DNA of 43,850 nt from Bacteroides sp. (GTDB lineage: Bacteria > Bacteroidota > Bacteroidia > Bacteroidales > Muribaculaceae): positions 1 through 43,850 of the forward strand of contig JAAVDM010000041.1 of the NCBI GenBank assembly GCA_014801815.1, written 5' to 3'. This document shows positions 17,440 through 25,640 of this stretch, piece after piece. Every line of letters starts with the position of its first letter. The first letter of the stretch is position 1. The notes under the pieces are model-generated. The model searched no databases and had not been told where the DNA came from. It was given only the letters and a program-made list of their open reading frames with translations. A program made the translations under genes and the position numbers.

Positions 17440-17471
17440 TTTGGCTATTACATAAGTTTTACATACTTTTG
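17440..17471 (+). promoter_or_regulatory. Bacteroidetes-type promoter
   Basis: TTTG at 17440-17443 (followed by G), 20 bases, then TACTTTTG at 17464-17471. The start codon at 17534 lies about 60 bases downstream. Confidence 0.7.
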
Positions 17472-17533
17472 TATCTTATATCGTGGGATTAAGACAACAT
17501 CACGATAGGATTTTCAATTTAACACCTGCGTTT

Positions 17534-19891
17534 ATGAAGCATTATCTACTTACTGCGGGATTACTGTCAGCGACATTCGGTCTCTGCGCCGCCCCACAGT
17601 CACCAGCTCTGCAAAAGGTCAGTGCCATTGACAAACTGCAAGTTAAAAATGTAAAAAATTCCGGCAAAGCAGCTACCTCCCTGCGTCTCGCTCCGGGGGT
17701 GACGCTCACCAAAAGCCACGGAATCAAGAAACTGCACTCTATCGCTGCCGAGAAGAGCGCAAAGTTGAATCTGCCTGCACGTAAAGCCACAAAAGCAGCT
17801 TTACCCGAGGGTTATGTGCTCTACGAAAGTTTTGAAGACTGGGACGGTACGGATTATGAATGGACGCCCGAAGGCTGGTCAGTTGAAATGAACGGCACCG
17901 TAGACCGTACGGAAAGCTGGACTCCCGGTGCTACAGCACCGGGAGTCCCCGGGCCGTCAGACGGTGATTTCTATTACGGTATCAATTTCTCTACAGGTGA
18001 GCAGGACGAATGGCTCATCTCGCCTTACGTAACTGTAGGCGAAGGCATGTCTCTGTCCTACTGGCTCTATCTGGATCCTATTTTCCTATTCAATCTGGAT
18101 AATGTCGACTGGGACACAATGTCTTTTATCGGTGAACCGAAAGTATCGGCAAATCTTCAGATTTGGGCACAGGCCGAGGGCGAGGAATGGACTCTGCTAC
18201 GTGACTATTTCGAGGAATACAAAGAATACAGTATCGCAGAACTTTTTAACCTCACACCGACTGCACTTGAGCAGCACAATGTGAGTCTCGACGGTTTCTA
18301 TGACAAGACAACCCGTGTAGCGTTCCGTTACGTAGGCACCGACGGCAACACAATGTTCATTGACGCTATAGGTATCGGTTATCCCGCTCTCGAAGACATA
18401 AGCTATATGTCACCTTTCGATACGCTGTACTGGGGCTTCACTTGTGACTGGAGTCTGACAGGTATCAGCGGAGCAATAGCACAATATCCTGTCTATGCAC
18501 CTCTGACATGGACCAACATGTCGTATATCGACGGTGCTGAGTTCAGCTGGAAATACTGTGACCCTGTCACCGGTGAGTTCGTAGAATCATACGATCCCGA
18601 CGAGCTTACTGTGACATACATACCTGACTACCGCACCGAAGAGGCTATGCGCAATAACTTATTCTATCCTCCCACGCTCAATGCCACCGCCCCTAATTCA
18701 ACTCCGGGTTCGTACACTGCACCTTACCTCTATTTCCAGGCCGGTGGTAAGCCTGAGCACACAATCGGTGACAATATGGAACTTGAATTTTCACTCATTC
18801 CTTTCAATTATCACGAACTCGGTATCGGTATGACGACTGTCGATGACACCAATATAGGCGACTTTTCCATACCTGTATTCGGGTACAACAAGAATTCCGA
18901 TGAATACTGGCTCAACTATTCACTTAACGGCGAACCTAAAGAGGAGGGCGATTATTCACATCTTATCGGTATCGGTAATCTCTTCATGCCTTCAGCCTAT
19001 GCACCCATCGTAATCAAAGGTGTCAATGTCTACGGTTTCGGCCTTATCAGTGATGACGCCGAACTGAAGGCGACTATCTACGGTGTGGACGAGAACATGA
19101 GCACCGACTTCTCTACTTTTGAAGTCATAGCTACGACTACTATCAAGGGTTCTGATATAATGGCTCAATATTACGACTCGAAGGGTTATCTGTGCCTGCC
19201 GTTCCAATTCAGCGAACCTGTAGCTGTAAAAGCAACTGAAGAGCATCCGGCTTACTTCATTATGCTCGAAGGCTTCAATTCGGATAAGGTAGAGTATTTC
19301 GCTCCCTTACAGTCAAGTGTTCCGGATCCCGACTACATCTGCTGGGGCTACATGCTCAACCACATTGACCTGAGCAACCACGTGGATCGTCCCGCTTACT
19401 ACAGTCTCAAGCCGCTTGTATATAAAGAAAACGATGAGTACGTTGACCCCTACTCCGCATTTGCAATTGGCCTTGATGCTGAATATCCCTGGCTTACTAC
19501 AGACTGCGAAGGTGTGAATCTGCCGGAAGACGGCTCTGCAGTGACAGTCGCACTCGGCAGTTATTATGACGGAAGTCAACTGACAGTCGAGGCTCCCGAA
19601 GGAGTTATTGCCACCGTAGCCGGCCGCTACAACAAGTGTGAACTCACCGTACGTCTTGCCGAACCCGGTACTGCCGTGACAGGTAACCTCGTTGTCAAAG
19701 GCCCCGGTGTGGAAGTTACAATTCCTGTTGACTCAACACTCACCGGTGTAGAAGCTATCGTTAATGGCAATGCTTCTGTTGAAGGTATCTATGACCTTTC
19801 CGGTTGCCGTGTAGAAACTGCCAAGCCTGCTGCCGGTGTCTACGTCATCAGATACAATGACGGCACTGCCCGCAAGCTCGTAGTGAAATAA
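17534..19891 (+). CDS. large exported choice-of-anchor-J-like protein with type IX-like C-terminus
   Basis: 785 residues from ATG 17534 (MKHYLLTAGLLSATFGLCA), which begins a proper signal peptide; the upstream in-frame start at 17483 would precede it with 17 polar residues. A basic linker leads to a jelly-roll domain (YVLYESFEDWDGTDYEW, then EQDEWLISPYVTVGEG) typical of choice-of-anchor J modules. The middle (about 300-640) is beta-rich and unrecognised. The last 40 residues (VEGIYDLSGCRVETA, PAAGVYVIRY, ARKLVVK) match the T9SS type A sorting-domain style. It is probably exported to the surface; the function is unknown. It has its own promoter, and a 35-bp hairpin follows. Confidence 0.75.
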   Translation: MKHYLLTAGLLSATFGLCAAPQSPALQKVSAIDKLQVKNVKNSGKAATSLRLAPGVTLTKSHGIKKLHSIAAEKSAKLNLPARKATKAALPEGYVLYESFEDWDGTDYEWTPEGWSVEMNGTVDRTESWTPGATAPGVPGPSDGDFYYGINFSTGEQDEWLISPYVTVGEGMSLSYWLYLDPIFLFNLDNVDWDTMSFIGEPKVSANLQIWAQAEGEEWTLLRDYFEEYKEYSIAELFNLTPTALEQHNVSLDGFYDKTTRVAFRYVGTDGNTMFIDAIGIGYPALEDISYMSPFDTLYWGFTCDWSLTGISGAIAQYPVYAPLTWTNMSYIDGAEFSWKYCDPVTGEFVESYDPDELTVTYIPDYRTEEAMRNNLFYPPTLNATAPNSTPGSYTAPYLYFQAGGKPEHTIGDNMELEFSLIPFNYHELGIGMTTVDDTNIGDFSIPVFGYNKNSDEYWLNYSLNGEPKEEGDYSHLIGIGNLFMPSAYAPIVIKGVNVYGFGLISDDAELKATIYGVDENMSTDFSTFEVIATTTIKGSDIMAQYYDSKGYLCLPFQFSEPVAVKATEEHPAYFIMLEGFNSDKVEYFAPLQSSVPDPDYICWGYMLNHIDLSNHVDRPAYYSLKPLVYKENDEYVDPYSAFAIGLDAEYPWLTTDCEGVNLPEDGSAVTVALGSYYDGSQLTVEAPEGVIATVAGRYNKCELTVRLAEPGTAVTGNLVVKGPGVEVTIPVDSTLTGVEAIVNGNASVEGIYDLSGCRVETAKPAAGVYVIRYNDGTARKLVVK

Positions 19892-19903
19892 TCTATCTTC
19901 TGC

Positions 19904-19977
19904 GAGTTACATACCCTTATGCACAGCACGGCCCTCTTCGTAAAGAGGGCCGTGCTGTGCATAAGGGTATGTAACTC
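19904..19977. terminator. very long perfect hairpin between convergent genes
   Basis: Two 35-base arms (19904-19938 and 19943-19977) are perfectly complementary around a 4-base CGTA loop. The right arm ends 3 bases before the stop codon of the minus-strand DUF4249 gene, and TTTT follows it. This placement fits a bidirectional terminator, although the stem is far longer than needed. Confidence 0.8.
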
Positions 19978-19980
19978 TTT

Positions 19981-20784
19981 TCAGTATTCCGGAATCCGGT
20001 CAGGTTGAAACACAATTGAAGTCTCGGCTACAGGTGCGGCAAGAAAATAGCCGAGGCAGAAAGAACCGGTGAAAAGCGAAGGACCGTTGCTGTCAGAAGA
20101 TATAGCTTCCAGATAGTCGTACATCTCACGGCTGACAGGAGTCACTGTGGCACTGACCACATCGCCGTCACGGAGAGCATCGGCTTCGTCCTCTTCATCA
20201 AGATCTTTACGAGAAGTCATGAACACGTCATTTATTAAGCCGCCGGCAGCATAGAGATCTGTGACAAGATTCCACTTATAAGCCTCACCGTTCCTGTAGA
20301 GTCTTACCCAGTAATATCCGGTTACAGAAGGGGTAGGATCGCTGAAAGTGACCTGAAGTACCGCCACATGATCGTATGGCATTTTTATCCAATTGAAAGC
20401 AATGTCCACTATTTCAGCAGGTGCGGGCATTTCACATCCGGCGATATAACTGTTCCCGTCACGTCTCACATTAAGTTCGTACCGATGGCCCGTAATCCCG
20501 GCGGCTGTGCTTATATAATCACCCTGTTCATTAAGAGTAAGAATCTCACTGTGACCGGTGGTAAGGTCAGTCAGGGTGACAACAGCGTCAGTCAGCGGAG
20601 TCTCGTCCATTGGCTCGTCCATAGGAGTAGTCATTGTGAGGCGTACACCGGCGCCATACTGCGTAAGATGCCCTTCGATAACAGTTATCGGCTCTATGTC
20701 CTTATATTTTATGTCAAGTTCTTTTTTACAGGCCGTTAAAAGCATAGTGGCCACAGCTATACAGAGACAGTAAATAATTCTCAT
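19981..20784 (-). CDS. DUF4249-family lipoprotein
   Basis: 267 residues with lipobox LLTAC (Cys19). The family pattern is clear: an early PITVIEGHLT, a beta sandwich with TPLTDAVVTLTDLTTG (typical 'x-x-d-A-x-V-x-l'), and a conserved YYWVRLYRNGEAYKWN-type segment. DUF4249 lipoproteins are regularly encoded next to TonB-dependent receptors in Bacteroidetes and probably act as surface partners in import, like SusD. Here it starts 6 bases after the receptor gene's stop, so both share one transcript. The ligand is unknown. Confidence 0.85.
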   Translation of the reverse strand: MRIIYCLCIAVATMLLTACKKELDIKYKDIEPITVIEGHLTQYGAGVRLTMTTPMDEPMDETPLTDAVVTLTDLTTGHSEILTLNEQGDYISTAAGITGHRYELNVRRDGNSYIAGCEMPAPAEIVDIAFNWIKMPYDHVAVLQVTFSDPTPSVTGYYWVRLYRNGEAYKWNLVTDLYAAGGLINDVFMTSRKDLDEEDEADALRDGDVVSATVTPVSREMYDYLEAISSDSNGPSLFTGSFCLGYFLAAPVAETSIVFQPDRIPEY

Positions 20785-20790
20785 CAGAAG

Positions 20791-22869
20791 TCAGAATTTT
20801 ATAGTATATGATACCGAAGGTATAAGACCGAAGAGTGCCTGCTGCACGGCGCGGGTGCCGGAAGGCTTCGAAGGGTCGTCTTCAAAATAGATGATATATG
20901 GGTTATAACGGCAATAGGCATTGTATATGCCGAAAGCCCACTGTGTAGTGAAGCGCTTCCCGACTCTGGTATAGACGGCAGAGAGGTCAAGACGGTGTGT
21001 TGACGGAGTGCGGTAGCCGTTTCTCTGCGAATAATAGTAGTATGTTAATCCGTCGAGTTCGTATTTCACATCAGGGGCCGTAAGCGGCTGACCCGAAGAA
21101 AATATCCATGACCCGGAAAAGCTCCAGCAGTCATTAAGAGTATATATTGCAGTCACTGACAGGTCATGGCGTCTGTCATTAGTGGCGTCATACCAACGGC
21201 CGTCATTGATACCGGCTATACGGGTCTGTGTCTTCGATATGGTGTATGAAATCCAACCGGTAAGGGCACCGGTATTCTTACGCAACATAAATTCCGCTCC
21301 GTAGCTGTGTCCCTTACCGCCTGATATTATACTTTCCAGATTGATACGTGAGAACATTGTCCTGCCGTCGTCATAGTCGTAGACATTGCGGATAGTCTTA
21401 TAATATACTTCAGCCGACCAATCGAAAGCTCCGTCAGCAGTCATGCCGGTATAACCGGCACCATATTGTGAAGCCTTTTCCGGTCTGACACCCGCCGAGG
21501 TCAGTGCGTAACGGTCGAACGGAAAACTTGTCGAACTTGAGCGTATGGCATGAAGATTCTGGGTAGTCACCGCATAGCCCAATCTCACGTTATGAATTTC
21601 AGACAGATTGTATTTCAGACTTATTCTCGGTTCGGCGTCAATATAAGTATGGCCGCTGAAATCAGGTACAGCTTCGCCTGCCGATACAAAATCATGAAAA
21701 CGATTGCCCGAAAGGGCTGAGGAAATACTGAGCCGGGCACCGCCGGATAAAGCGAAGTGTGTGCCAAATTCATTCTCATAATTAGCCCATACTGCATTCT
21801 GCCACCCTGACCGGATTTCTCTCTCATTATTGGCCGCGACCTCAACTTCAGCCGACTTTACACGCAGAAATTCCGAACGCAGACCAAATTCAAGGAGATG
21901 TGTATCACCTGTATAGAGCTCTACTTTCTCATTTATAGAAAAGTTCCGTATATACTCCTTGAGCGTCTGGTCGACATTCATCATCGTCATAGACATCTTG
22001 GGTGAATAGTCGGTAAAGGCACCCGTTGTGACAAACGTAAGATTATCTCCCCGGCGTGTCCGCCAGTTGAGCGAGGCACCGAGATTGCCCCAATACAGCC
22101 CCATAAGCCGTTTCAGAGCCATGTTATCATGACCCATCATAAAGGAGATATCAAGATAATCGCTGTGGCGCGGGCAATAGCGTAATTTGGCCGTAATATC
22201 ATAGAAATTCATTACCGTGCTGCGATACTGTGGCACAAGCTGAAGGAAAGCGTCAACATACGACCGCCGAGCCGATACGGCAAACGAAAGCCGGTCTTTA
22301 ATTATCGGGCCACCGGCCATAGCCTTTGCCGCCAATATACCTATGGTACCTGCTACATGATATTGTTCCATATCTCCGGGAGCAAGCGAAGTCTCAAGTA
22401 CAGACGAAGTGGCTCCGCCGAAAGATGTCGGGATAGGCCCCTTATGCAGAGTGCCCCGACCCAGAGCCTGATCATTGAAAGTAGAGAATATGCCCATCAC
22501 ATGCGAAGGATTATAGAGAGTAATACCGTCAAGCTGCACAAGATTCTGCGACGCCGTACCACCTCTCACCTCGAATCCTCCGGCTCCATCACCCTCGCCG
22601 TGCACACCCGGCAACAGAGTAAGAGATTTTACAATGTCATTCTCACCGAAAAGCATAGGCATCTTTGACAGGGTGGCAAGTTCAAGATTTTCTGCTCCGA
22701 GATTTATACTCCTTATCCGCTGTCGGGCTGAGTGTGCTGTCACAACGACTGTCTCCAGCTTTTGTGTCTGTATACTATCGTTGCCGACCTGCTGCGCACA
22801 CACATCTGCCGCAGCGGACAGCATAATACACTGTAAAACCAACGACAGTCTTTTAAGACTCTTATTCAT
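20791..22869 (-). CDS. TonB-dependent receptor paired with DUF4249
   Basis: 692 residues. The signal peptide is MNKSLKRLSLVLQCIMLSAA and ends at VCAQ. The TonB-box/plug entry is LETVVVTAHSARQRIRS, followed by SLTLLPGVHGEGDGAGGFEV, an RGG, QNLVQLDGITLYNPSHVMG and a long barrel ending in a Phe (VSYTIKF), as outer-membrane proteins need for BAM recognition. It lacks a carboxypeptidase-like domain. These receptors import small ligands such as iron complexes or peptides through TonB. It is co-transcribed with the downstream DUF4249 gene and divergent from the AlbA_2 gene. Confidence 0.9.
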   Translation of the reverse strand: MNKSLKRLSLVLQCIMLSAAADVCAQQVGNDSIQTQKLETVVVTAHSARQRIRSINLGAENLELATLSKMPMLFGENDIVKSLTLLPGVHGEGDGAGGFEVRGGTASQNLVQLDGITLYNPSHVMGIFSTFNDQALGRGTLHKGPIPTSFGGATSSVLETSLAPGDMEQYHVAGTIGILAAKAMAGGPIIKDRLSFAVSARRSYVDAFLQLVPQYRSTVMNFYDITAKLRYCPRHSDYLDISFMMGHDNMALKRLMGLYWGNLGASLNWRTRRGDNLTFVTTGAFTDYSPKMSMTMMNVDQTLKEYIRNFSINEKVELYTGDTHLLEFGLRSEFLRVKSAEVEVAANNEREIRSGWQNAVWANYENEFGTHFALSGGARLSISSALSGNRFHDFVSAGEAVPDFSGHTYIDAEPRISLKYNLSEIHNVRLGYAVTTQNLHAIRSSSTSFPFDRYALTSAGVRPEKASQYGAGYTGMTADGAFDWSAEVYYKTIRNVYDYDDGRTMFSRINLESIISGGKGHSYGAEFMLRKNTGALTGWISYTISKTQTRIAGINDGRWYDATNDRRHDLSVTAIYTLNDCWSFSGSWIFSSGQPLTAPDVKYELDGLTYYYYSQRNGYRTPSTHRLDLSAVYTRVGKRFTTQWAFGIYNAYCRYNPYIIYFEDDPSKPSGTRAVQQALFGLIPSVSYTIKF

Positions 22870-22914
22870 ATTTCCTATTCAAAACACCATATTTCGGAAC
22901 TTGCAATCCGTCCG

Positions 22915-22944
22915 CAAAAATAGACAATATAACCGGGATACAAA
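22915..22944 (-). promoter_or_regulatory. promoter for the TonB receptor-DUF4249 operon
   Basis: On the minus strand TATTTTTG (plus-strand CAAAAATA, 22915-22922) is preceded at 18 bases by TTTG (plus-strand CAAA, 22941-22944). It lies about 46 bases upstream of the receptor ATG. The spacing is slightly short. Confidence 0.5.
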
Positions 22945-22953
22945 AATTTTTAA

Positions 22954-22961
22954 TAACTTTG
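22954..22961 (+). promoter_or_regulatory. -7 element for the AlbA_2 gene
   Basis: TAACTTTG fits TAnnTTTG, 29 bases before the ATG at 22991. The -33 region overlaps the divergent promoter and shows no clean TTTG. Confidence 0.45.
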
Positions 22962-22990
22962 CAATAAGCACATAATTTAATGCACCGGTT

Positions 22991-24478
22991 ATGAATATGA
23001 CAATTGAAGAAATATTGACCCGGAAGGAAGGACAGACTTTCGACTGCAAGAGTTTTGCCATTGAACCCAAAGGGTTGGCCGTCACTATAGTGGCTATGGC
23101 TAATGCTGATGGAGGAGAGCTTGCTGTAGGAATCTCAGACCGGCGACGTGAAATCGAAGGGGTAAGTTCAAATCAGATACATCTTAACGAATTAATCCGT
23201 GTGCCTTATGATTTCTGTAATCCTACAGTCAGAGCCACATTCGAACTGATTGACTGTGTAAACCGTAATGGTAAGCCGGATAAAATATTACTTTTCCATA
23301 TTCAGCCGAGTGCCGATTTACATGCTACCCAAAATGATGAGTGCTATCTCAGATTGGGAGATAAGTCACGCAAACTTACATTTATGGAGCGTATGCAGCT
23401 TATGTACGATAAGGGTGTGCAGTCGTTTGAAGACACTCCGGTAATGGGAGCGACAATCGATGATTTGGATTTAGAGTCAGTAAAAGATTATACAGATGTA
23501 CTCGGGTATGGAAAAACAGTCATAGATTTCCTGACCGAAAATCAGGATTTTGTAAAGAAGCTCAACGGTGTACAGAAAATCAGTGCTGCCGCCATACTTC
23601 TGTTCGGGAAAAATCCACAGCGTTTCTTTCCTCGGGCAAGGGTCAGATTCATAAAATATAAAGGTACTGAAGAGAAAGTAGGCACCCAGATGAATGTAAT
23701 CAAAGATATTACATTTGAGGGCACTATCTTGAATCAGATACAGAAAATGATTGAATTACTGGAGTTACAGATTGACGAACCCACTTATTTAGGCCAGGAC
23801 GGCCTGTTTGTAACCAAACGTGACTATCCACACTTTGTGCTGCAGGAAATGACAGTCAATGCCTGTTGTCATCGTGACTATTCCATACGCGGTACCGAAA
23901 TACAAATCAAAATGTTCGATGATCGGCTGGTATTCGAGAGTCCGGGGACACTGCCCGGTAATGTAAGACCGGATAATATACGTCATACCCATTTCTCCCG
24001 TAATCCACATATAGCTCAATTTCTGAAAGCCTATAAATTTGTCAAGGAGTTTGGAGAAGGTGTTGATCGTATGTGCCGTGAAATGACTGACATGGACATG
24101 GAACCTCCCACGTATCATCTTAACGCCTTCATCTTAAAGGCTACAGCTAAAAATCGGGGACAGACAAGAGAAGTATGGGATGAAAGTAACAAAGAAAGTA
24201 ACAAAGAAAGTAACAAAGAAAGTAACAAAGAAAGTCTGTCTCCTCGGCAAATATTGATTTGTGAATATTGTAAGATTGCACATTCCGCACAGGAAATTAT
24301 GGAAAAGCTGGCAATCAGCAACCAATATAAAAACCGTCAAAATCATCTGCAACCACTTTTAGACAGAGGATTATTACAGTTAACTATTCCCGATACACCG
24401 ACAGACAGAAATCAAAAGTACATACTGACGGTTAAAGGGCGGGAATTACTTTCTGTACTCAACAAGTCCTCACAGTAG
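22991..24478 (+). CDS. AlbA_2 (Schlafen-like) / GHKL-ATPase-like regulator
   Basis: 495 residues. The N-terminal AlbA_2 domain (KEGQTFDCKSFAIEPKGLA, then VAMANADGGELAVGISD) matches the family 'EsxxxEfK ... aFANtxGGxlliGI'. A middle region (YLRLGDKSRKLTF, AAAILLFGKNPQRFFP) is followed by the ATPase-like C-terminal part typical of 'RecG-related helicase C-terminal/HATPase_c_4' proteins (NACCHRDYSIRG, VFESPGTLPGNV, GEGVDRMCREM). A linker of ESNK repeats (24182-24235) then leads to a C-terminal winged helix (LQPLLDRGLLQLTI). Such proteins are mostly annotated as transcriptional regulators or ATP-binding proteins; the role is unproven. The second Met (MTIEE at 22997) could also start. Confidence 0.8.
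   Translation: MNMTIEEILTRKEGQTFDCKSFAIEPKGLAVTIVAMANADGGELAVGISDRRREIEGVSSNQIHLNELIRVPYDFCNPTVRATFELIDCVNRNGKPDKILLFHIQPSADLHATQNDECYLRLGDKSRKLTFMERMQLMYDKGVQSFEDTPVMGATIDDLDLESVKDYTDVLGYGKTVIDFLTENQDFVKKLNGVQKISAAAILLFGKNPQRFFPRARVRFIKYKGTEEKVGTQMNVIKDITFEGTILNQIQKMIELLELQIDEPTYLGQDGLFVTKRDYPHFVLQEMTVNACCHRDYSIRGTEIQIKMFDDRLVFESPGTLPGNVRPDNIRHTHFSRNPHIAQFLKAYKFVKEFGEGVDRMCREMTDMDMEPPTYHLNAFILKATAKNRGQTREVWDESNKESNKESNKESNKESLSPRQILICEYCKIAHSAQEIMEKLAISNQYKNRQNHLQPLLDRGLLQLTIPDTPTDRNQKYILTVKGRELLSVLNKSSQ
24182..24235 (+). repeat. 12-base tandem repeat encoding ESNK
   Basis: Four exact copies of GAAAGTAACAAA (24182-24229) are followed by a half copy (GAAAGT). They encode ESNKESNKESNKESNKES in the linker between the ATPase-like region and the winged helix. 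The lack of any third-position change suggests recent expansion. Confidence 0.9.
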
Positions 24479-24507
24479 ACCTTTTTATAAATTTAAATAT
24501 TCATATT

Positions 24508-25071
24508 ATGAAAACAGCTGAAGAAATATGGAAGGCTATGGTCAATGGCGAAGTTTACGATGCCAACCACCCCGAGTTAATACGGCGCCTTAAAGAGACA
24601 CGCGAAAAATTATGGGAGTTCAACAGTCTTCGTCCTTCACAGAGCGAGAAGAAGAAAGCTATTCTGCACGAACTGCTCGGAGGGCACGGCGAATCATTCA
24701 GAATAAACCAGCCATTCAGATGTGACTACGGCAGTAACATCTTTATCGGTGAGAATTTTTTCGCAAATTTCAATCTGACAGTTCTCGATGAGGCCGAAGT
24801 AAGAATAGGAGACAACGTATTTATCGGGCCAAACGTGAGCATATACACAGCCTGCCACCCGCTCGACGCCGAAACACGCAACAAAGTCGTTGAATGGGCC
24901 GAACCTGTAACGATAGGCAACAGTGTCTGGATAGGCGGTTCGGCAACAATACTGCCGGGAGTGACTATCGGCGATAACGTAGTTATCGGAGCCGGTTCGG
25001 TAGTGACAAAAGATATTCCCGATAATGTAGTGGTCGGCGGGAATCCGGCACGTATTATCAAGAAGTTATAA
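24508..25071 (+). CDS. maltose/galactoside O-acetyltransferase family protein
   Basis: 187 residues, normal for the LacA/Maa family, which transfers acetyl from acetyl-CoA to a sugar hydroxyl. An N-terminal helical cap (AEEIWKAMVNGEVYDANHPEL) precedes a left-handed beta-helix of hexapeptide repeats (IRIGDNVFIGPNVSI, VTIGNSVWIGGSA, VTIGDNVVIGAGS). The catalytic His is His117 in ACHPLDAETRN. It ends with the usual PDNVVVGGNPARIIKKL. The gene lies 29 bases after the AlbA_2 gene, so co-transcription is possible, although a functional link is not obvious. Confidence 0.92.
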   Translation: MKTAEEIWKAMVNGEVYDANHPELIRRLKETREKLWEFNSLRPSQSEKKKAILHELLGGHGESFRINQPFRCDYGSNIFIGENFFANFNLTVLDEAEVRIGDNVFIGPNVSIYTACHPLDAETRNKVVEWAEPVTIGNSVWIGGSATILPGVTIGDNVVIGAGSVVTKDIPDNVVVGGNPARIIKKL

Positions 25072-25083
25072 ACTCAGGATTGT

Positions 25084-25230
25084 AAGTAGCTTTTAAAAAT
25101 TAAACGATACACGTTTTGAGGTAAAGTCTTTGAATCCTGAACCATAAAACTTGTTATTTTTGGCCGCTCTGCGTCCGAAGCGGCCAAAAATAACAAGTTT
25201 TATATGTTCATTAATTTTTAAGAGCTACTT
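25084..25230. repeat. nested inverted repeat downstream of the acetyltransferase
   Basis: An outer pair of 20-base arms (25084-25103 with 25211-25230, one mismatch) encloses an inner perfect 25-bp hairpin (25144-25168 with 25179-25203, 10-base loop). The inner hairpin is a likely terminator for the acetyltransferase transcript. The outer arms are not needed for that and make the unit look like a small element of 147 bases. Confidence 0.75.
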
Positions 25231-25248
25231 AAGTTCGCGGATTTTTAG

Positions 25249-25256
25249 TAATTTTG
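25249..25256 (+). promoter_or_regulatory. -7 element in front of the candidate structured RNA
   Basis: TAATTTTG fits TAnnTTTG and no open reading frame follows it. No clean TTTG is visible at the -33 distance. The predicted start site is near 25260. Confidence 0.5.
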
Positions 25257-25259
25257 CAA

Positions 25260-25592
25260 GGTGGACTGCATGCAGCACGGTACCTTAGAGAAGGATTCAC
25301 TCCGTGCCCCGGGCAGTCCGTTACATACGAACGGCGTTTACTGACGCTTTATTCTCCGGCACTGAGAAACTACCACTTTCAAAAGACATAGTCAGAAATA
25401 AAGCAATTGTAGATGCCCCATGGATACGTATATGTATATCCTACTCAGAGCAGTGATGCTGTGAGCAGGATATTTTGCATATTCCTACGCCACGGGGAAG
25501 ATTCTACCATTGCTCGTTTTAACTATGTCGGGCTGTGGTAGGCCTCTTAGAGCGGAACGAGCAAGGTGTGGCTCCCCGTTTTTCGTTTTTGT
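25260..25592 (+). ncRNA. candidate structured non-coding RNA of unknown family
   Basis: The stretch has no coding potential on either strand but has a promoter element in front and terminator-like ends. At the 5' end GGACTGC (25263-25269) pairs with GCAGTCC (25313-25319), and inside it GCACGG (25275-25280) pairs with CCGTGC (25302-25307). At the 3' end ACGGGGA (25492-25498) pairs with TCCCCGT (25573-25579), and a 9-12 bp helix (TTGCTCGTT 25510-25518 with AACGAGCAA 25556-25564) stacks inside; two T runs follow. CCCC at 25416-25419 could compete for the same GGGG, so an alternative fold exists. I could not match it to RNase P, tmRNA or SRP RNA by their conserved motifs. It could instead be a long leader of the ABC genes at 25641. 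Confidence 0.5.
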
Positions 25593-25640
25593 TCCCTTCT
25601 TTCGTCACTTCACCGATAATATGTATATAATCAAATATGT

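Noticed and set aside
24182..24235. Phase-variable on/off tract
   Set aside because: The unit is 12 bases, so a change in copy number keeps the frame; on/off switching is not expected.
25260..25592. RNase P RNA, tmRNA or SRP RNA
   Set aside because: None of their conserved core sequences could be recognised, so the RNA was left unassigned.
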